Assembly: GCF_036289405.1 (NCBI RefSeq)
Contig: NZ_JAYFFI010000013.1
Location: forward strand, 1-54,398
DNA: 54,398 nt
Origin: Pseudoramibacter faecis
GTDB taxonomy: Bacteria > Bacillota > Clostridia > Eubacteriales > Eubacteriaceae
Reading direction: 5' to 3'
The notes beneath the pieces are model-generated. The model had not been told where the DNA came from, made no database searches, and saw only the letters and a list, made by a program, of their open reading frames with translations. Positions 7,944-16,370 of this stretch are shown piece by piece. The translations under genes were made by a program, and so were the position numbers. Each line of letters begins with the position of its first letter. Within the stretch, counting starts at the first letter, position 1.

Positions 7944-9728
7944 TTAAAACCGCTGATATAATTTAGCCGAGAAAGGCGGAAGTTTCAGAATGACTTGTTC
8001 TTCACAAATCAATGACAGAACGTCGTCTCCAGGGTCTTCTGCCCCACCGTAGCAAGCCCAATCGGTTGAAAGCAAAAGCTTAAGACGCGTCTTCTTGTTC
8101 ACCGGCAATGGGTATCTCGCCTGGCGATCCGAAAGATTCAGCGCAATCAGCAAGGTCTCCTCTTCCGAAAAACGCTCAAAAAGATATAGGCACCTGGACT
8201 CCTGATGACAGTCAACCCACCGGAAACCCGATTCCTTGTAGTCGGCCGCCCATAAAGCGCTGTGTGCCAAGTAAAGCTTTGACAGATCCGCCATATATTG
8301 CCGGAATGCATTATGAACGGGAAAATCCAACAAAAGCCAATCCTGTTCACGCTTTTCGTCCCACTCCCGCAGTTGGGCCCACTCTCCGCCCATGAAGTTT
8401 AATTTTTTGCCGGGATGACTCATCATATACAAATAGAGCGTGCGCGCTTGGGGAAATTTTTCCTCGTAATCGCCGTACATTTTTTGAGCGATGGTCGCCT
8501 TGCCATGAACACCTTCATCGTGGGACAACGGCAATAAATAGCGTTCCCGATAAAAATAAGCCATCGAAAAAGTCAGCTTGTGGTAATCCCGCGGGCGATC
8601 TTCAGGCGCCGTTTGAAAAAGCGAAAGCGTGTCGTGCATCCAGCCCATATCCCATTTATAATCAAAGCCCAACCCGCCGTTTTCAACTTTATCGGTCACC
8701 TGAGGATAGTTGGTTGAATCCTCCGCAATGAGCATCGCCTCCGGATGTCTGACTTTTAACCCCGCATTCATCTTTTTCATAAAGGCAATGGCATCGGCAT
8801 TAACACCGCGGCTTTCGTCCCCTTGCCAGTAAATCAGATTGCTGACCGCGTCAAAACGCAACCCATCCAAATGAAACACGCTCAGCCAATAATCGGCACA
8901 GGACTGCAAAAATGAGCGCACTTCCGGACGAGAGTGCATAAAATTGCAGCTGCCCCACTCCGACACACCCACATCCTCGTGTGGATATTCATATAAAGCC
9001 GTCCCATCATAATGCCAAAGTGCGTAATCGTCCACGGCGAAGTGTACCGGCACAAAATCCATAATCACGCCGATATTTTCTCGATGGCAGGCGTCGACAA
9101 AGGCCTTCAAAGCCTCCGGCGTACCATAGCGCGATGTTGGTGCATAGAAGCCGGTATTTTGATAGCCCCAGCTCGCGTCTACCGGGTGTTCCATTAACGG
9201 TAGCACCTCCACATAATTGTATCCCTGTGCCTTCAAATAGGGAATTAATGTTTCGGCCATCTCTGCATAACTATACCAGTCATCGGGCGCATCGGATTTG
9301 CGTTTCCAACTGCCAAAATGCATTTCGTAAATATTCACCGGACCATTGACGCCATCGCTTCGCTTTCGAATCCAGTCTGAATCTGCGAATTCAAAAGTAT
9401 CGTCCCAAATCATCGAGGCTGTTTCCGGCCGTTTCTCCATCATGCGGCCATAGGGATCACAATGATCCAACGTTCTGCCGTCGGCACCGGTAATGCGGTA
9501 TTTATACATCATGCCGATCCGGGCTGCCGGCAGGCACACTTCCCAAAAATTACCATCGTAAATCCGGGACATGGCCTGTCCCTTCCAGTTGTTCCATTCG
9601 CCAATCACTTCGATTGATTCAGCTGCCGGTGCAAAAGTTCGAAAGACAACGCCGTCAGGCGTCACTGCCGCCCCTAAATACGCATAAGCATCGAAACTTT
9701 CACCGCGATAAAATTCTTGAAAATCCAT
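7944..9728 (-). CDS. glgB: 1,4-alpha-glucan branching enzyme (GH13)
   Basis: Creates alpha-1,6 branches in glycogen by moving alpha-1,4 oligoglucan segments. An N-terminal CBM48-like domain (VVFRTFAPAAESIEVIGEWNNW) precedes the GH13 barrel. Catalytic residues are visible: nucleophile Asp293 in GLRFDAV, acid/base Glu336 in LIAED, and Asp404 in LSHDEG. At 594 residues it is a short GlgB without the second N-terminal domain of the E. coli enzyme. It starts 19 bp after the polyprenyl synthase gene with a GGGAGAGG site, so it is the last gene of that operon. No glgA, glgC or glgP is in the window, which is odd for a glycogen gene. Confidence 0.92.
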   Translation of the reverse strand: MDFQEFYRGESFDAYAYLGAAVTPDGVVFRTFAPAAESIEVIGEWNNWKGQAMSRIYDGNFWEVCLPAARIGMMYKYRITGADGRTLDHCDPYGRMMEKRPETASMIWDDTFEFADSDWIRKRSDGVNGPVNIYEMHFGSWKRKSDAPDDWYSYAEMAETLIPYLKAQGYNYVEVLPLMEHPVDASWGYQNTGFYAPTSRYGTPEALKAFVDACHRENIGVIMDFVPVHFAVDDYALWHYDGTALYEYPHEDVGVSEWGSCNFMHSRPEVRSFLQSCADYWLSVFHLDGLRFDAVSNLIYWQGDESRGVNADAIAFMKKMNAGLKVRHPEAMLIAEDSTNYPQVTDKVENGGLGFDYKWDMGWMHDTLSLFQTAPEDRPRDYHKLTFSMAYFYRERYLLPLSHDEGVHGKATIAQKMYGDYEEKFPQARTLYLYMMSHPGKKLNFMGGEWAQLREWDEKREQDWLLLDFPVHNAFRQYMADLSKLYLAHSALWAADYKESGFRWVDCHQESRCLYLFERFSEEETLLIALNLSDRQARYPLPVNKKTRLKLLLSTDWACYGGAEDPGDDVLSLICEEQVILKLPPFSAKLYQRF

Positions 9729-9747
9729 TGTCCTCTCCCTCTGTCTT

Positions 9748-10683
9748 TTATCGGTTTCGCCGGCAAATAAAATCAGCCATTTCCTCTAAAAAAATCGTAT
9801 CGCGTTGAATCCCATCAAGAGCCGCTATCGCCTCCTGATGGTATTCTTCAGCTTTGACCTTCGCGCTTTCAAGGCCAAAAAGTGATACGAATGTCGTCTT
9901 ACTTTCCTCGGCATCCGATCCGACTGGTTTGCCCAATACCGCGGTTTCCGATTCGACATCCAAAATATCATCCACCGCCTGAAAGGCCATCCCAACCGCA
10001 GAGCCATAGCTCCTCAGCGCCTGTTGTTCGTCTTCGCTGGCGCCCGCCAAAACGGCACCAATCAAAACAGCGGCCGTTAACAGCGCACCTGTCTTATGCG
10101 CATGTATATAAACAATTTTATCTTCGTTGATGGCATCGTCATCTTCTGCTAACAGATCTCCCGTTTGGCCGCCGATCATGCCATTCACGCCGGCTGCGCG
10201 CATCAAAATGGAAAGCGCAGCAATGCCGCGTGCTCTCTCTGCGGGTTCCATCGTTTCAATCCCTTTAACAGCGGTTTCTACCGCTGCATTCAAGAGTGCA
10301 TCACCGGCAAGAATCGCAATATTTTCTCCATAGACTTTATGGTTGGTCAGCTCCCCGCGGCGTAAATCATCATTGTCCATAGCCGGCAAATCGTCATGAA
10401 TCAGCGAATACGTGTGAATCATCTCAATGGCACAGGCAAAGGGAATGGCGACGCGTTCATCGCCGCCAAACATGGCGCATGTCTCCATCAAAAGAATCGG
10501 CCTTACCCGTTTGCCGCCGGCAAAAAGACTATACTTCATCGCCGACACAATAATATCCGGCGCATCAAAAGGGCCGACAAAGCAATCTGTCAGATAGGCT
10601 TCTATTTGATGACCCTTTTTCGTCAGTCGATTGGCAAATTTGACCGTTCTGACTCTATCTTCTTTGGATTGATGCATCGTCAT
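9748..10683 (-). CDS. ispA: Polyprenyl (geranyl/farnesyl) diphosphate synthase
   Basis: Builds C10-C20 isoprenyl diphosphates from IPP and DMAPP, feeding undecaprenyl phosphate and quinone-type lipids. Both aspartate-rich motifs that bind Mg-diphosphate are present: DDLPAMDNDD (about residues 97-106) and DDILD in the second half. GGKRVRP is the substrate-binding lysine/arginine region. Start ATG 10683 is chosen for the GGGGGAGGA site before it, inside the end of xseB (29-bp overlap). The position after xseA-xseB is the classic Firmicute arrangement. Product chain length cannot be fixed, but the residues before the first motif (HTYSLIHDD) resemble farnesyl-type synthases. Confidence 0.93.
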   Translation of the reverse strand: MTMHQSKEDRVRTVKFANRLTKKGHQIEAYLTDCFVGPFDAPDIIVSAMKYSLFAGGKRVRPILLMETCAMFGGDERVAIPFACAIEMIHTYSLIHDDLPAMDNDDLRRGELTNHKVYGENIAILAGDALLNAAVETAVKGIETMEPAERARGIAALSILMRAAGVNGMIGGQTGDLLAEDDDAINEDKIVYIHAHKTGALLTAAVLIGAVLAGASEDEQQALRSYGSAVGMAFQAVDDILDVESETAVLGKPVGSDAEESKTTFVSLFGLESAKVKAEEYHQEAIAALDGIQRDTIFLEEMADFICRRNR

Positions 10684-10912
10684 CCGCTTCCTCCCCCTCA
10701 AACGGCACAAAAACAGCCTGACCGTTGTCACTTTCTATGAGCTTCATAACCTTTGCCTCCGCTTGATCAAGTTCATGATGACAGTCGTCAACCAGCGCCA
10801 TCCCCTCTTCAAAATATTTTAAAGCCTTCTCTAATTCCAAGTCACCGGTTTCCATTGTATCGACAATGGTCTCCAGCCGGTTCATTTTTGTTTTGAATTT
10901 TTTTGTTGCCAT
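10655..10912 (-). CDS. xseB: Exodeoxyribonuclease VII small subunit
   Basis: Small helical partner of XseA in the single-strand-specific exonuclease VII. The 85-residue sequence has the family signature FKTKMNRLETIVDTMETGDLELEKALKYFEEGM and an acidic tail. It lies 12 bp after xseA with an AGAGGGAAAGG site, and its end overlaps the start of the polyprenyl synthase gene. Confidence 0.95.
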   Translation of the reverse strand: MATKKFKTKMNRLETIVDTMETGDLELEKALKYFEEGMALVDDCHHELDQAEAKVMKLIESDNGQAVFVPFEGEEADDDASIQRR

Positions 10913-10924
10913 GCCTTTCCCTCT

Positions 10925-12118
10925 CTATTGCTCAACCTTTACCTTAACATCGCCATCGGCAAAGCTCAGCCGTAAATTCCCGGCTGTTTTTGCTTGTTCT
11001 GCACTTCGAACAAGCTCACCGGATTCAGTATGCACCCAGGCAAAGCCTCGTTTCAGTGCGTGCCGCGGATTAAAAGCAACCAGCTTGATGCGACAACTAT
11101 CCAAAGTTTGACGCGACTGTGCGAATTGTTGCCGCATCCCCTGCACCAAACGCTCCTGAAAATGATCAATGACCATCCGCCAGCTATCAACCATCGCTTC
11201 CGGATTATGCGCCAAAAGAAGACGCGCTGTCCGATCGACGGCCTCCCGATGATTCGCTATAACTTGCTGAATCTCCTGCTGCAATAGCCCTTGCAGGCCG
11301 TCCAACTGATACCGAACCGCATGTTGATCCCAAGTCACTGTTTCGGCCGCCGCCGAGGGGGTTGGCACCCGCAGATCCGCCACAAAATCAGCAATGGTAA
11401 AATCGGTTTCGTGACCAACGGCGGAAACGATCGGCGTTTTGGCATGATAAATCGCATCGGCCACGGCGCATTCATTAAAAGCCCAAAGATCCTCTATCGA
11501 TCCGCCGCCTCGGCCAACGATGATCACATCGATTTGATCCAGTTGATCCAATTGCCGAATGGAGGAAGCAATACTGCCGCCCGCTTCCTTTCCCTGAACC
11601 TGGGCCGGCGCCAAGACAATTTCCAGATGCGGATCACGCCGATGACAAACGGAAATAATATCGTGAATCGCCGCACCGGTGGGCGATGTCACCACACCGA
11701 TGGCCTCAACCGCTTCCGGTATTTTTTTCTTGGCAGACATGTCAAAATAACCCAATGTCTCCAGTGTTCGCTTAAGCGTTTCGAAGTCTCGATATAAATC
11801 GCCAGTACCGGCCGGCTGCATCGTCCGAACATAAATCTGATATTGTCCGGCCTGTTCGAAAACATCGACTCGCCCTTTACAGATGACATGCATGCCATCC
11901 TCCGGTTCAAAATCGAGATGAGCTGCATCGCTTCGAAACATCACGCAACCAATCCTTGCACCGGCATCTTTCAAAGAAAAATAAAGATGCCCGCTGGCCT
12001 GCCGCTTGAAATTGGACACTTCACCTTTAATTTCAAGGCTTTTAAGCACGCTATTGGTTGTGATCAGAGTTTTGACAAATCGATTGACTTCCGTGACGGA
12101 TAATTGCCGCTTAATCAT
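10925..12118 (-). CDS. xseA: Exodeoxyribonuclease VII large subunit
   Basis: Catalytic subunit of exonuclease VII, acting on single-stranded DNA in repair. An N-terminal OB fold is visible (LKSLEIKGEVSNFKRQASGH, GRVDVFEQAGQYQIYV), followed by the catalytic region with TSPTGAAIHDII, GRGGGSIEDLW and VGHETDFTIADFVAD. At 397 residues it is slightly shorter than the 450 residues common in the family, mainly in the coiled-coil C-terminal part. Start ATG 12118 overlaps the TAA of the preceding gene by 8 bp, which fixes the start and implies coupling. Confidence 0.95.
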   Translation of the reverse strand: MIKRQLSVTEVNRFVKTLITTNSVLKSLEIKGEVSNFKRQASGHLYFSLKDAGARIGCVMFRSDAAHLDFEPEDGMHVICKGRVDVFEQAGQYQIYVRTMQPAGTGDLYRDFETLKRTLETLGYFDMSAKKKIPEAVEAIGVVTSPTGAAIHDIISVCHRRDPHLEIVLAPAQVQGKEAGGSIASSIRQLDQLDQIDVIIVGRGGGSIEDLWAFNECAVADAIYHAKTPIVSAVGHETDFTIADFVADLRVPTPSAAAETVTWDQHAVRYQLDGLQGLLQQEIQQVIANHREAVDRTARLLLAHNPEAMVDSWRMVIDHFQERLVQGMRQQFAQSRQTLDSCRIKLVAFNPRHALKRGFAWVHTESGELVRSAEQAKTAGNLRLSFADGDVKVKVEQ

Positions 12119-13133
12119 TACACGCCTTCTTTTGTTCAACTTCAAACGCTTCTTTTGCCAACAAAGCACAACCAACAGCATTATCCGTCGCATACCGGGA
12201 TTTTGCAAAGCACAAAGAAACCGGCCGCCGATACCGCCGGCAAAAAGCAAGGATGCGCTTCCGGGCTTCTTCTTTGACAATCCCGTTGGCTATCACGCCG
12301 CCGGAAAATAATACCACGGATACCTCTGTTTTCTCCAACAACGTAATAATTGCCCGTCCGAGCGTTCTGCCGACGGCTTCAAACAGCGCATAAGCCAGAT
12401 TTGCCGGGTCAGTCCCTTTTTGCAGAGCCTGCTTCGCCGCATTTTCCATCCCGGAGAAATGAAAGTCCCCATCGATGACTTGGGTTGCCAATTTAAGCAA
12501 CGTAGTCTGCGAAGGTTTTGCCAATCGCTCCAGTGCGCGCCCTGCCGGAAAATCCATGCCCAGCATCACGCCGATGCGATCCACCAGTTGACCGGCATGC
12601 AGATCCAAACTCCGTCCGACAATTTTGCATTGAAAGCCCTTCTTTTCCCGCTTTACATACAAGATTTCCGATGTACCGCCGGAAAAATGTACGGCTAACA
12701 TCGGTTCAGATTGCCGTTGCCAATCTGCATCTAACTGATGCTGCCATGAAAAGATTTCTGTTTCGCGCATGGCCGCCCGAATGTGACCTTCCTGATGACT
12801 CAGGCGATAGCAGGGCACCTGAATGGCATCCGACAATATCTCTGCAGCGCCAATTCCCGCGCGGAAAACCGGCATATAAGAATCGCGGACAGGACGAGGT
12901 GCAACGCTCACGCCAATGGCTTTTAACGCGTTTTTAATCGGTTGATCCCCAATCGCCGTATGCATTAATTCCGGTAGATTGCGAATATGATCAAACAATG
13001 CCTCTGACTGCCTCAGCCCGCGATGTCCTTTTTTGACCGGCAACACCCGTCGGCAGTCTTTTAAAATTTTTCCGTCACTGTTAATCAACGCCACAGAAGT
13101 TGTATAATTGCTGGTATCAATTCCCAGAATCAT
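12111..13133 (-). CDS. Kae1/TsaD-like domain protein (probable TsaD paralogue)
   Basis: An ASKHA-fold protein of about 340 residues beginning MILGIDTSNYTTSVALI. It has a metal-site motif LSHQEGHIRAA and the C-terminal VVLFSGGVIANGIV loop of the Kae1/TsaD family, which makes threonylcarbamoyladenosine in tRNA. In clostridia a paralogue of TsaD commonly sits between nusB and xseA; this gene has that position and a diverged metal-site context. I therefore call it a paralogue and give no symbol. Start ATG 13133 lies inside the end of nusB (17-bp overlap). If no other tsaD exists in the genome, this would have to be the functional copy. Confidence 0.8.
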   Translation of the reverse strand: MILGIDTSNYTTSVALINSDGKILKDCRRVLPVKKGHRGLRQSEALFDHIRNLPELMHTAIGDQPIKNALKAIGVSVAPRPVRDSYMPVFRAGIGAAEILSDAIQVPCYRLSHQEGHIRAAMRETEIFSWQHQLDADWQRQSEPMLAVHFSGGTSEILYVKREKKGFQCKIVGRSLDLHAGQLVDRIGVMLGMDFPAGRALERLAKPSQTTLLKLATQVIDGDFHFSGMENAAKQALQKGTDPANLAYALFEAVGRTLGRAIITLLEKTEVSVVLFSGGVIANGIVKEEARKRILAFCRRYRRPVSLCFAKSRYATDNAVGCALLAKEAFEVEQKKACND

Positions 13134-13593
13134 ACGATGACACTTCCTCTGAATAGCCAACCGCCAGATGATGGCCCAAGTTATTCAAAATACCATTGAT
13201 ATAACGCGGCGCATCCTCGTCACAATAGCGTTTGGCCAATTCCACGGCTTCATTAATGGCAATTTCCAATGGCTGATCCAAATAACACATTTCAGCTGTT
13301 GCCACACGCAAAATGGCTTTCTCCGCTCCCGGCAAGCGATCCATGCGCCAATCCTTACGCAGATATTGAGCAATTCTTTCGTCAATCGCTGTCAAGTGAT
13401 CAACCACCACATCCACCAAATAAGCGGCATAGCCACCGGATCCATGGTCATGTTCAAAACCCGCATCGCTATCAATCACTGCGGCAATTCCCTTTTGAAG
13501 ATCCCGCGCATCTTGGTGAAACTCGATTTGAAAAACGGCACGCAAGGCAAGCTCTCTTTCGTACCGGCGATTTTGTTTTTTTGCCTCTGTCAT
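13117..13593 (-). CDS. nusB: Transcription antitermination protein NusB
   Basis: RNA-binding all-helical protein that, with NusE (S10), supports rRNA antitermination. The 158-residue sequence shows the family ends: RRYERELALRAVFQIEF at the N terminus and CYLDQPLEIAINEAVELAKRYCDEDAPRYINGILNNL near the C terminus (LAKRYCDEDAPRYINGIL is the signature stretch). The mid region contains an insertion-like DAGFEHDHGSGGYAA. ATG 13593 follows AGGTGAAAAT. A terminator-like hairpin lies 11 bp upstream of the start, between Asp23 and nusB, so expression from the upstream promoter would depend on readthrough. Confidence 0.93.
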   Translation of the reverse strand: MTEAKKQNRRYERELALRAVFQIEFHQDARDLQKGIAAVIDSDAGFEHDHGSGGYAAYLVDVVVDHLTAIDERIAQYLRKDWRMDRLPGAEKAILRVATAEMCYLDQPLEIAINEAVELAKRYCDEDAPRYINGILNNLGHHLAVGYSEEVSSYDSGN

Positions 13594-13603
13594 ATTTTCA
13601 CCT

Positions 13604-13630
13604 GTTAAAAAAGCCGCATTAAGCGGCTTT
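13604..13630 (-). terminator. Terminator hairpin between Asp23 and nusB
   Basis: On the minus strand AAGCCGC, loop, GCGGCTT, then TTTT. A 7-bp GC-rich stem lies inside the 41-bp gap that separates two genes on the same strand. Confidence 0.8.
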
Positions 13631-13634
13631 GTTT

Positions 13635-13982
13635 TCATTCGTATTTTCCGCAGCCTTTGACCAAAATATTAACTTCAGCCACAGACTTGCCCGACATGAT
13701 CTCAACTGATTCTTTCACCTTTTGCTGAGATTCTTCACACACTTCTTTGACGTTAATGCCCAATCCTGTGATCACGTGCAGATCAATCTGATAACCGTCA
13801 TCGCGTTTAACCACTTTTACCCCTTTGGAAACCGCTGAAGGATAAATCGCATCCAGAATCTCATCAGAAATGCGCATAAACATCTTCTCAATGCCTTCCA
13901 CGCCTAAAGCAGCCATGCTCGCAATAGAGCAAATCATTTCATTAGAAATGTCATTTTGTGCGTTTTGTATATTTTTATCCAT
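13635..13982 (-). CDS. Asp23/Gls24 family envelope stress protein
   Basis: A 115-residue protein of the Asp23 family, small membrane-associated or cytosolic proteins linked to envelope homeostasis in Gram-positives. The recognisable core is ISNEMICSIASMAALGVEGIEKM, then a basic strand GVKVVKRDDGYQIDLHVITGLGINVKEVCEESQQKVKESVE, which is the DUF322 pattern. It lies 11 bp after the CD1247-type gene and is followed by a terminator. In Firmicutes an Asp23 gene often lies between efp or accBC and nusB, as here. Confidence 0.9.
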   Translation of the reverse strand: MDKNIQNAQNDISNEMICSIASMAALGVEGIEKMFMRISDEILDAIYPSAVSKGVKVVKRDDGYQIDLHVITGLGINVKEVCEESQQKVKESVEIMSGKSVAEVNILVKGCGKYE

Positions 13983-13993
13983 CGCTTACTCCA

Positions 13994-14482
13994 TCATTCC
14001 TCTTCGTGGTGATGCAAATCGTCCTCTGCCTGTTTTAATCTTTCGATAGTTTCCTCGTTCAAGGAAAACTTCGTGTCACATTCGGGACATATCACATCGT
14101 CGGCCTCAAAGGATTCAAAATCGGCTAAATACACATGACCACAATTAGGACATTCGACTTCGTAAATATCGTCGTTTTCATCCTCCGTGCCTATTATATC
14201 CAATGAATCGTCGGTCTCATCATCTTCGTCCTCAAACGTGATGTCTTCATCGGCGATATCAATCAGAAAATCTTCCATGTCCGTCAGATCATCATCGATC
14301 ATCTCCACATAATCCTGAAGATCATCATGGGCTTCGGTTATGCCGTCAAGCGCATCGCAGATATCCCCTAAAACGTCGAGCAATTGCCCGATCATTTTCC
14401 CTTCATCGGAGGCCTCCGCCAACTTCATGCCTTCCGATAAGCCCTTCAGATAAGCAACTTTTTCATTAATAATGTATTTCAT
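13994..14482 (-). CDS. CD1247 N-terminal-domain protein with C-terminal zinc ribbon
   Basis: A very acidic 162-residue protein. The N-terminal helices (KVAYLKGLSEGMKLAEASDEGKM) match the CD1247 family found next to efp in clostridia. A central D/E-rich linker (about residues 70-110) leads to a zinc ribbon with two CxxC pairs (CPNCGHVY and CPECDTKF). Function is unknown. It lies 11 bp after efp on the same transcript. Confidence 0.82.
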   Translation of the reverse strand: MKYIINEKVAYLKGLSEGMKLAEASDEGKMIGQLLDVLGDICDALDGITEAHDDLQDYVEMIDDDLTDMEDFLIDIADEDITFEDEDDETDDSLDIIGTEDENDDIYEVECPNCGHVYLADFESFEADDVICPECDTKFSLNEETIERLKQAEDDLHHHEEE

Positions 14483-14493
14483 AATTTTGACGC

Positions 14494-15051
14494 TTAGACA
14501 CGTTCCATGTATTCGCCGGTTCGCGTATCGACGCGGATCGTGTCCCCTTCATTAACAAACAGCGGCACCATAATGGTTGCTCCGGTTTCCACGGTACAAG
14601 GTTTATTGGCACCTGTCGCAGTATCGCCTTTAAAGCCGGGCTCCGTCTGTGTGACTTTTAATGCAACAAAATTCGGCGCCTTCACTTCAAAGGGTTTCCC
14701 TTTGAAAAAGCGAATGGTCGCATTGTCATTTTCTTTGAGGTACTTTAGAGCTTCTTCAACTTTTTCGTATTCCAGCGGAATCTGTTCATAAGATTCAAGA
14801 TCCATAAAGTAATACAGATCACCGTCGGAATACAGGTATTGCATTTCTTTAGTGTCAATATGGGCCAAAGGGAACTTTTCGTTAGGAGAAAATGTTGTTT
14901 CGGTGACCGCTCCCGTCATGACATTGCGGATTTTGGTGCGAACAAAAGCAGCCCCCTTCCCCGGTTTAACGTGTTGGAATTCCACCACCACATAAACCGA
15001 ACCATCCATTTCGAATGTCACACCTTTTTTAAAATCACCTGCTGTAACCAT
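14494..15051 (-). CDS. efp: Elongation factor P
   Basis: Binds between the P and E sites of the ribosome and relieves stalling at polyproline. The 185-residue length and three-domain order are normal: KOW-like domain 1 (MVTAGDFKKGVTFEMDG) with the loop VKPGKGAAFVRTK whose lysine contacts the P-site tRNA, and C-terminal OB domains ending VNEGDTIRVDTRTGEYMERV. ATG 15051 follows GAGG. It leads an efp, CD1247-type, Asp23 transcript from a promoter at 15153-15125. Confidence 0.97.
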   Translation of the reverse strand: MVTAGDFKKGVTFEMDGSVYVVVEFQHVKPGKGAAFVRTKIRNVMTGAVTETTFSPNEKFPLAHIDTKEMQYLYSDGDLYYFMDLESYEQIPLEYEKVEEALKYLKENDNATIRFFKGKPFEVKAPNFVALKVTQTEPGFKGDTATGANKPCTVETGATIMVPLFVNEGDTIRVDTRTGEYMERV

Positions 15052-15070
15052 TTTACTCGTACCTCCTGCG

Positions 15071-15118
15071 TATTTCAGAATTTTGACTCATCGGCGCCAA
15101 AATCTATATTTCAGAATT
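15071..15118. repeat. Two 12-bp direct repeats in the efp 5' untranslated region
   Basis: TATTTCAGAATT occurs at 15071-15082 and again at 15107-15118, 36 bp apart. Both lie between the efp -10 box and the efp start codon. Their role is unknown; a regulator site or a local duplication are both possible. Confidence 0.5.
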
Positions 15119-15124
15119 TCTTTT

Positions 15125-15153
15125 ATTTTATCATAAGAAGTTTGATTCTTCAA
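15125..15153 (-). promoter_or_regulatory. Sigma-A promoter for efp
   Basis: Minus strand TTGAAG (15153-15148), 17-bp spacer, TAAAAT (15130-15125). Confidence 0.7.
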
Positions 15154-15162
15154 TTTTTCTTT

Positions 15163-16020
15163 TTATTTGCCACAAACGAGGCCCCGAGCAAATCCGGCTA
15201 AATCGTGAATGCGTTCAATATGCGAAAAAGACCGTGACCGCACCATGTCGATTAATGTATCTGCTTGATTCCATCCGCATTCTAAAATCAAATACCCTTG
15301 CTCTTTCAGGTGATCATGAACCGATGCAAATAATCGCTTGTAAAAATCATAACCATCCTCGCCGCCATCTAATGCCGCACGGGGTTCATAGTCTTTGACG
15401 TCAGGTGATAAATCGGCAATTTCATCTGTAGGGATATAAGGCGGATTCGTCACAATCATATCGAAGCGCTGCCTTTGAGGCAGTCCCTCAAACAAATCAC
15501 CCAAAATCAATTGTGCCTCCACATGATGTTTTTGCGTATTGCTTTTAGCAACAGCCAAGGCTTCTTTGGAGATATCCGACAGCCATAACTGAATATTTGG
15601 GCAATAATGCTTTAATGCGATCCCAATGGCTCCCGATCCACAGCAAAGATCTAAAACCTTGGGCCGCGATCTTTTGGAAATCCATGCCAGCGCAGTTTCA
15701 ACAATATTTTCCGTATCCGGACGCGGAATCAATACATGGGCGTTGACATCAAAATCCAAGCCCATAAACTCCCGATGGCCGGTGATCATCGCCGAAGGCT
15801 CGTGGGCGGCACGGCGTTTGAGCGCATTGTCAAATGCACGGATCTGCTCTAAAGATAATGGCATTTCCGGATGCATTAAAAAATACAGCCGTTCCTGATG
15901 CATCACCGCCGCCAACAGGACCTCCGCTTCAAAACGCGACTGTTCCAAGCCCGTTAACTGCAGTTTCTGAGCACCGGCCGTCAATGCATCTTGAATGGTT
16001 ATTTTTTGCTCTGATGCCAT
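15163..16020 (-). CDS. prmC: Peptide chain release factor N5-glutamine methyltransferase
   Basis: Methylates the glutamine of the GGQ motif in RF1 and RF2. An N-terminal helical domain (KITIQDALTAGAQKLQ, EAEVLLAAVMHQERLY) precedes a Rossmann methyltransferase domain with the SAM loop VLDLCCGSGAIGIALK and the catalytic TNPPYIP motif. Length 285 is normal. It lies downstream of rpmE, beyond the rpmE terminator, in the same direction. prfA, the frequent partner, is not in the window. Confidence 0.95.
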   Translation of the reverse strand: MASEQKITIQDALTAGAQKLQLTGLEQSRFEAEVLLAAVMHQERLYFLMHPEMPLSLEQIRAFDNALKRRAAHEPSAMITGHREFMGLDFDVNAHVLIPRPDTENIVETALAWISKRSRPKVLDLCCGSGAIGIALKHYCPNIQLWLSDISKEALAVAKSNTQKHHVEAQLILGDLFEGLPQRQRFDMIVTNPPYIPTDEIADLSPDVKDYEPRAALDGGEDGYDFYKRLFASVHDHLKEQGYLILECGWNQADTLIDMVRSRSFSHIERIHDLAGFARGLVCGK

Positions 16021-16045
16021 CTCGCCTCCTTATCCTTTCATAAAT

Positions 16046-16076
16046 AAAAAATAAGTCGGAATACCGACTTATTTTT
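16046..16076. terminator. Terminator at the rpmE 3' end
   Basis: Near-perfect palindrome AATAAGTCGG, loop, CCGACTTATT flanked by A and T runs. It overlaps the rpmE stop codon and has T tracts on both strands. Confidence 0.85.
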
Positions 16077-16287
16077 TGAGTGCTTTCGCATATTTTCTGT
16101 TGAAGCGTTCGACGCGTCCGCCGGAGTCAACCAGCTTCTGCTTCCCTGTAAAGAACGGATGGCACGCAGAACAAATTTCAACACGCAGTTCCGACTTGAC
16201 AGAACCTGTTTCAAAGGTATTGCCACAAGCACATTTCACGACAGACTTCCCATAATTCGGGTGGATGCCTTCTTTCATCGTATTCAC
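16069..16287 (-). CDS. rpmE: 50S ribosomal protein L31, zinc-binding form
   Basis: A 72-residue L31 of the C+ type. The four zinc cysteines are present as KCACG and ICSACHPF, and HPFFTGKQKLVDSGGRVERFNRKY is the family core. It bridges the two ribosomal subunits near the central protuberance. The mRNA leader contains an 18-bp perfect palindrome between the promoter and start, which may be an operator or a leader structure for autoregulation. Confidence 0.97.
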   Translation of the reverse strand: MNTMKEGIHPNYGKSVVKCACGNTFETGSVKSELRVEICSACHPFFTGKQKLVDSGGRVERFNRKYAKALKK

Positions 16288-16307
16288 CTCTTTCGTCGTT
16301 TATTCGA

Positions 16308-16325
16308 AATCAAAGCGCTTTGATT
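16308..16325. promoter_or_regulatory. Perfect 18-bp palindrome in the rpmE leader
   Basis: AATCAAAGCGCTTTGATT reads the same on both strands. It lies about 17 bp after the -10 box and about 20 bp before rpmE, so it is inside the transcribed leader. It could bind a dimeric regulator or fold as RNA for L31 autoregulation. Confidence 0.55.
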
Positions 16326-16341
16326 GGATTTCAGCGGAGCT

Positions 16342-16370
16342 ATTATAACAAACCGATACTGGAATTGCAA
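16342..16370 (-). promoter_or_regulatory. Sigma-A promoter for rpmE
   Basis: Minus strand TTGCAA (16370-16365), 17-bp spacer, TATAAT (16347-16342), immediately after the rho stop. Confidence 0.75.
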
